Notes under the pieces: generated by a model | What the model saw: only the letters and a program-made list of their open reading frames with translations | Databases searched by the model: none | What the model was told of the DNA's origin: nothing | NCBI GenBank assembly: GCA_000827495.1 | Contig: KN817655.1 | Span: 26,375 to 89,621, forward strand | Origin: Hypholoma sublateritium FD-334 SS-4 | Lineage: Eukaryota > Basidiomycota > Agaricomycetes > Agaricales > Strophariaceae | DNA length: 63,247 nucleotides | Reading direction: 5' to 3' | In this document: positions 57,421 to 63,247 of the stretch, in pieces | Position numbering within the stretch: the first letter of the stretch is position 1 | Layout: each line of letters opens with the position of its first letter | Position numbers and translations under genes: made by a program

Positions 57421-57661
57421 GCAATTTTTTTCAAGTGTCGAACATATGTTGTTTCCATTGTGGGAACTCTCACTTTCGCCTCATTTTCAGTCTTTATGAG
57501 CATATATTGTGAAATAATGGAATTGTATATTAGAAAAGGCTATATAATAAGCATATATCCGCCTTATGACGGGATTAAAGCGCAAAGTTAGCGTGAAGGA
57601 TGTGATTGGGACAATTCCCAGAATGGAAACAACGTACGTTCGGTGCTTTGAAAAAATTTGC
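57421..57661. repeat. 241-bp hairpin-type repeat (possible MITE)
   Basis: The ends are imperfect inverted copies: GCAATTTTTTTCAAGTGTCG at 57421 against GCAAATTTTTTCAAAGCACC read back from 57661, and the shared TGTTTCCATT and GGGAA blocks follow. The AT-rich middle has no ORF. No target duplication is obvious. Confidence 0.5.
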
Positions 57662-58373
57662 ACATTCTCATTATACCTTGAAAGAGCTGTAATTTTCTGC
57701 GTAGTATGGTTGCTGTCTGCCTTTTTCACAGTAAATCCCAAATTTAATGAGGGTTTAATTTTACAAAAAAATAAAATAAACTAAAAATAAAAACTATTCC
57801 AGCTTGAGGCCCGGTTTTTTAACGTATGAGTTTATATAGTTGGTCGGACGCGGATATGAGCTAAAAATAGAACTTCGCCGAGGCCGATGGCATCCACAAC
57901 GTTCGCACGAGGTGCTTTTCATCAACCACGAGTGCTTTTGCCTCATTCTCGCACGCGGCATGCGTCCCATCTGTGCCCAAGTCCCTCCCTCCATTCTGTC
58001 CCTCTGCTCCGTCCTCCCTCTCTCCGTTCCATCCACCCCTTCCCCCGATTCGTCCTTCCCTCTTCCACCTCCTCCGCCATCGACATCCCCCATTGTATGC
58101 TCAAGACTCACACGCACATCCCTCCGCGCNCAGACACGACCGTCTTCGGCGACTCCACCCGACATCCATCCCGCGCAATCCGCATACCGAATCGCAGTNT
58201 GGGGGCCAATCTCTGACAGAACGACTGCGTGCGTCCGCCGGCACACAGACGCGGGAGCCATTGACCCGCNGTGACGATGTCCACCGCACCCGCTGTCGCG
58301 ATCCGTGTAGTGGCTGGCGGGCGCTGATATCGCACAAGGCAGCTACGCGCATCCGTGGACCCACAAACAGAAG
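57662..58373. other. spacer, no supported gene
   Basis: Pyrimidine-rich (CCTCC, CATCC runs, 57970-58090) with N bases. ORFs on both strands overlap and lack motifs. Confidence 0.4.
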
Positions 58374-61210
58374 GTAAGCACACGCATTTGGGCCTCATAC
58401 AGGACTTACCGACATCTGCCTGCAGGCAGCATTGTCGCTCCTTCGCGGCCTACAACGCTACGGATCTGTCAATATACAAGGTAAGTTTGCATATTCGGGC
58501 CTTACACAATACTTACCTGCGTATGCCTGCAGGTACACACAGCCGCCGTCGACTCGTCGCCAGCAGAGACCGCATGGCGCGTCCTCACCTGTTGTCCGTG
58601 TCGCAGCTCGCGCTGTGGCTGTGGGTGGTGGGTGCCGCGATCACACGGGGCGAGGGCGCACACCGCCCAATCACCCACCTTCGACATTGTGATTCGGGCG
58701 CGCCGCGGCCAGGGCGCCGTTCGTGGGGATTCCCGCACACTGACAGCGTCTGCGCTCCATGGAGACGGAGTCAGCTTGCGGCGCGCGTGGAGGGGGGCTG
58801 TGTCATTCAGAAAACACCCAAGGTAAGCGTCCTTCATATTCCTCTCTTTTTATGACAACTCACTTCTCCCCAGCACGCCCACATCTGTTGCGTGATTTGC
58901 AAAAAAAACCCGCCCGGCACACAGAACACACCCCCGCCTTCCGTGGATGGTGGGCGCCATCACACTACGAGGTAAGCGCGCCTCCGCTCCCTTCACCTAC
59001 CCACTCAGACGCCGCGATTCTCCCAGGAAACTCTTTTATCATCCACGACGCACCCCGGACGTTGACCGNCGACATCCCAGCCAGGCGCAATCACACCTGG
59101 ATATGCTGGCCAAGCGATTCCCGCCNTGGCGAGCTCGCGCTGCATTCAGGTGCATGNCGCGACGTTCACACTCGCGCTACGCAAGGGCGCAGCCCCCACT
59201 TCTGCGCTATGGACGACTGCTACGGATGCACTGCTAGGCGCGAATGACACGCAGACACCGCCCAACGCAGCGCCGTCTCAGCTGGCGCCTATTTCTCGCG
59301 CCCAAGGTGAGTGCACANCTNATTTCTTCGTGAAATCCGCTGACATTCTCTGCAGCGCATTCCTTCCGGCACGCATCACACAACGGCGGCTAGCGACACC
59401 ACACACACCCACCCGGCTGTGGTGGCTAAGGCGAGGTGTGCATCCCACCCCACAGCGCTTACAGCTCATATCCGCCCGCCGCTGCACGACGCACTGTTCA
59501 CGCATCTGTGTACAGCACGCGCACATCCGCCTCGGATGCGAAGCGCACGTCCACAAAACGTGCCNAGGCAGCGGATGCGCTGGTGGATCGTGCGGCGGCG
59601 TGCTTCGGGTCAAGGTAAGTTAAAAATACTGCACTTCTGTTCATGCACGCTACTTACGTGCCTAGGGCCAGGGCGTCGTCTGTACGACCATACAGCGGCG
59701 CGCTATCGCCGTGGCTCGAGCTGTCGACGCCCAGAACTAAGACGGGGAATAGGCGGCATCTCCATGCCTGCGGCGTCGCTTACGCTCGAACGGCAGCGCC
59801 GCAAATCGCACAGGGCTCGGATGGACGCANATGAGGCGCGGATACACCCGCCTCTGTCCGTGAGCTCGATATATAGGCTCAGGACTCAGGTAAGTCTATC
59901 TACTACATATTCGTGCGTTCTGCGCTCATGAGGCACCCAGGGCGCCGCCAGCGCAAGTGCACAACGAGCAATTGACGACGAGGCGCGCGGCGTGGATGCA
60001 CAGAACATGAGGCTCGAGCTGCGCGANGAGGGCGAGGGCGAGGTGTCGTCGCAATGCGGCTCGACCCGCGGCACGTACATCCCTTGGGCGGGCGAGAACG
60101 CGCGCGTTCTTCGGGCGTGTCGCTCAGCGAAGGTGACGGCTGTGGTGGAAGCACCCACCACAGTTGCACCGCGGCGTACGACGACGGAGGGTGTGTGCAC
60201 AGCGCCGCGTAGGTTACGGGCGGGGGTTCTGGATAACAAACGAGGTGATGAGGGCACTTGCTGACCCCACAGTGTGGCGCCGACATACCTCCTGCGGTCA
60301 GCGTACCCCAAACACACAGCCAACGCGCCTGGGCGGTAACCCAGACGCGAGGTGTCTGCGTGGCGGCTGGGTATCACTCCTGGGCGCGTGGTGCGTCCGT
60401 ACGCGCTGCTACAGTCTCTCAGGTGAGCTCGCCACCCACTGCATCGAACCGGGCACTTATCTTCACATTCCACCATCCTCCAGAACGATGCCGCCGACAG
60501 AGTCGACGCACGACGCTNTGAATATACGTGCATGGGCAGCAGCACCTGTGTCGCCNATCCGGACACCGGGCGGCCTGGTACCTTCGACGCGGCGGGATGG
60601 GGCGAGTGAGCTAGGGTGAGGTGGCAGAGGCGCGATCGCACGGAGTCAGTACACCGTGGGCATCTCAATGAGAGGCGTGTGCTTACCTGGGATGGAGCAG
60701 GCGCGATGTGGTGGGCGATTCGATAGGCGCACCACACTGGGATCTGCACCAAGGTGAGTTCGTTACTTTTTTCGGGCGGCTGCGCTTTCTCACCTATCCA
60801 GCGCATGCAGAACAGGCGCCTGACATCTCGAAGCGCGCGTTTCACGGCAGCGCAGCGGCTGTAGCGGCNAAATTCCTGGAAGGAAACAAGATGAGCGACA
60901 TCCGTACCGCGGTATGCTCACATACCTTCCATGACAGGCGGCGCGCATTGCGATCCGAGGCTACGAACACGGTAAGCGCCTAGCCAGTCGTTCGTATATG
61001 CCCTTCACTTACCTAAACGCGGACAGACGGCGTGGGCATGTCAAGGCGCGCGGCGCATGTGTGTCGACCTGGCGCATCGTGTGGGCGCTAGCATTGCGCA
61101 TGACTTACCTGGGAGCTACGACCCGTAGCGAGGTGTCGAGCGCAGATCACGATCAATGAGGAGGCTAAAATGAAGGTGAGTATCCGCGTCATTCCTCTTA
61201 AATGGCGCTC
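58374..61210 (+). other. GC-rich region with many same-strand intron-like segments
   Basis: About ten segments of 37-60 nt with GTAAG/GTGAG donors and CAG/TAG acceptors lie on the plus strand. Examples start at 58374, 58481, 58823, about 58971, 59308, 59614, 59891, 60420, 60753, 60971 and 61175. The first two are both 52 nt and clearly related in sequence. The stretch 58533-58822 keeps one frame open (PTFDIVIRARRGQGAVRG, TLTASALHGDGVSLRRAW), but the next predicted exon hits a stop. No domain is recognised. It is either a decayed multi-exon gene, a spliced non-coding transcript or an intron-rich mobile element. Confidence 0.4.
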
Positions 61211-61539
61211 GCGTACCTTTTGACGTGCAATAGATCTATCCGCGGCGCNAGTAGGCTGAGGCGCACGGCCCCTGCATGTCGACGTCGACAGTGAGCAGAG
61301 TGTTCTTGGGCGGCTACAGCAATAGATATCGTAGCTTACCTAGGAGCTGCGGATGTTGTGTGCAGGCAACGAAGGGCGCAGCGGAGGGCGAGAGGTGAGG
61401 AGGAGATGAGAGAAGGGAGGTTGGAATGGGATGGGGGCCAACGGTAAATCCAAGGCCCTTTTATATGTAGCTCAATAGACCCGTGTGCGTATGTAGTTGA
61501 TGAAAATGGAATGGGTATTTGGGGATGACTTGCTCGCCG
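61211..61539. other. spacer
   Basis: The end of the GC-rich region, then AT-richer DNA. No gene seen. Confidence 0.4.
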
Positions 61540-62802
61540 TTTCCAGCGAACCTTCGCCGATGCGCTGGCTGCTGGTCTTGTCTCTTTACATGATGCGGGA
61601 TTCAAGCCAGAATTATTAGCATTTTTGGTTTGTTCTCTGTCGACGTCCATCATATGTAGTTTCCAGGTACTAATCTACATGATCAGACAATCAGAAATCA
61701 AACTTCTTCCGGTGCGTCGCTTTGTTCTGCACTGCCGTACGGCTCACTCATCACGCACTTCCGAAATCGATATCCGAATATATGGCATGACATATTTCGA
61801 CNAGTATGGGCATTATTGGGATGACCAGATCACTCCCTTCGCTGGTGCGGCGGACGAACGGCTTACATAGTGCCAGAAGTGTCAAAATATTTGCAGATGG
61901 TACGTGCAACGGATCTTGAATTGAAACAGCCGCTTCACACTCGCTTCAATTACGCNTAAATTCTCATTTTAGCCAATCACAGGTGCTCTAAGAACCGGAG
62001 GCGCCGCCGTGAGTGACTATACCCTCAATATTTTTTTCTGCCGCTGACATTTTTACGGGGAATAAGTTATATGAGACATATAGCGACAATCCCTCGACAA
62101 ATGGAGCTATGCGCATCTCCGCTGAAGTCTTAAAATCTGTGATTCCTCGTTTCTTACGTGATGGGTGGTACGCNCGGTGTATTTTTTACTATGGGACCTT
62201 GTTCAAACACCTTTATCTCGCTTAGTGATTGCAAGCATCCAGCCTACCCATGCTTAAGCACGTCAGTAATCATATTGCGATGTATACTGACATATCCACT
62301 CAGGATCAGCGACATGCGGTTCGCAGAAGCTCGTTNGGTATGTTTTTCTTACATTNATGATTATGTTCATTAGCGTCTCACGATTGTCGTTTTCACTTAG
62401 GGCCCGGAACGTGTCAAGACTCTGTACGCATTCCGAGGCATTCTTGACAGCGGTGCTCGTATCACCCTCGGGTCTGATCACCCGTTTATCTACNGAGAGC
62501 ACCTCACTGCATGGCCCTAAAGGCTGGTATGTCCCACTTTGTCATTCACAGTGTTGCCTTCTTACGACGCATACAGGTTCCCTGAACAACGCCTCACAAG
62601 ATTGGNGGCGCTCCGTGGCATGACGATTGTCCCTGCCTACGCTTCCTTTACGGAAAACACTCTGGGAAGTCTGACTATCGGCAAACGAGCTGATATTACT
62701 ATCTTATCCCAGGACATCATGTCAGTTGCGCCTGACAAGATCTTGGACACCAAAGTTCTGGCCACTATCATTGATGGACGCGTGGTGTATGGTCGACTGT
62801 AA
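61540..62802 (+). pseudogene. amidohydrolase family 3 (YtcJ-like) pseudogene
   Basis: Fragments in order: RTFADALAAGLVSLHDAGFK, RIYGMTYFD, SVKIFADG, then after an intron ALRTGGAA, YSDNPSTNGAMRISAEVL, a jump to LVIASIQPTHA, ISDMRFAEAR, GPERVKTLYAFRGILDSGAR, ITLGSDHPF, FPEQRLTRL, ALRGMTIVPAYASFTENTLG, LTIGKRADITILSQDIMSV, ILDTKVLATIIDGRVVYG and a stop. Family members are metal-dependent hydrolases. Here the N-terminal HxH metal site and the central HxIGD/EH region are missing, and a frame change and N bases occur. The C-terminal exons are still well preserved. Confidence 0.75.
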
Positions 62803-63247
62803 TGAATCGCTCCTTGTGTTGATTATGGGCCACTTTTTTTTACTCCATCGTGCTGAGGTAGACCCCTAGACGCATTTGAGGACACTACTCACCTGACTAG
62901 CAATAATTTTTTATCGTCATGGCGTTTCGGTATCACCTTCGACTGAATCTCAAAAATCATTAGTGAAGCCCTGCAGCCAGTCACGATTCCGCCTGATTGA
63001 ATTGAATGAATTCTGGCTTAAAAAAATCCTGCAGCTGCTCAAGTTCATTCAGTATGAAATTTTGAGTGTGAGTGTGAATTTTGAGTATGAATATGAACGT
63101 TCCAGTGTGAGCGTGAGAGCAATGTACCAATGACAGTGTCGAGAATGGGGAATCCTCGCGGCAGTGCGAGGAATATTGATAAGATCCGCAGGCGCGATAG
63201 CGATCAACCACCGGCTGTTTCCGGAGGCCCGTGACCGCTGGGCTTAG
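62803..63247. other. spacer, low-complexity GTGTGA tract
   Basis: 63064-63118 contains repeated GTGAGTGTGA/GAGTATGA-like units. No gene seen up to the window end. Confidence 0.5.

Noticed and set aside
59886..60845. 319-codon minus-strand ORF
   Set aside because: It lies in very GC-rich DNA where stops are rare, has no domain or codon pattern, and is antisense to several good plus-strand intron signals.

Overview
The window looks like a repeat-rich stretch of a basidiomycete (Agaricomycete, probably polypore-like) nuclear genome. The support is many 45-60 nt introns with GTRNGY donors, fungal families (class V-type chitin synthase, FOL3-type dihydrofolate synthase, type-B carboxylesterase, HMG-box regulator), and transposase, retroelement and MITE sequences. 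Scattered single N bases and one 588-base N gap (43564-44151) show draft-quality sequence, so single-base frameshifts must be read with caution. No species is assigned.

Layout. 1-5 kb: two short minus-strand tail-anchored coiled-coil genes and a short RING-finger gene. 5.4-10.9 kb: a 2947-bp non-autonomous DNA transposon (5462-8408) sits inside a decayed chitin synthase, which is followed at once by a decayed type-1 methionine aminopeptidase. 11.7-15 kb: two short coiled-coil genes, an AT-hook protein and an enoyl-CoA hydratase pseudogene. 18-20.6 kb: a divergent pair, a WD40/transmembrane protein and a disordered SAP-rich protein. 21-24 kb: relics of a DExH helicase and a P5A ATPase, then another coiled-coil gene. 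24.8-26.8 kb: GC-rich DNA studded with intron-like segments.

27-36 kb: a SET-domain remnant, then a two-gene MULE-like element (28160-35151) with terminal inverted repeats. A zinc-finger protein and a DDE transposase are transcribed divergently inside it. A short related element (35164-35974) abuts it and still has its target duplication. 36-41 kb: the two best conserved housekeeping genes, dihydrofolate/folylpolyglutamate synthase and a secreted carboxylesterase. 42-45 kb: a 689-bp MITE with a TA target duplication, and a retroelement RNase H-like region behind the assembly gap. 48-49.5 kb: an HMG-box factor. 52-55 kb: a second 2957-bp transposon with inverted repeats of about 490 bp. 56-61.3 kb: one more coiled-coil gene, then GC-rich DNA with many intron-like segments. 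61.5-62.8 kb: a decayed amidohydrolase.

The genes do not form a pathway. The picture is a transposon-rich, gene-decaying region carrying a few intact core genes and a scatter of very short, intron-rich coiled-coil genes. All identifications come from reading motifs by eye; no database search was run.
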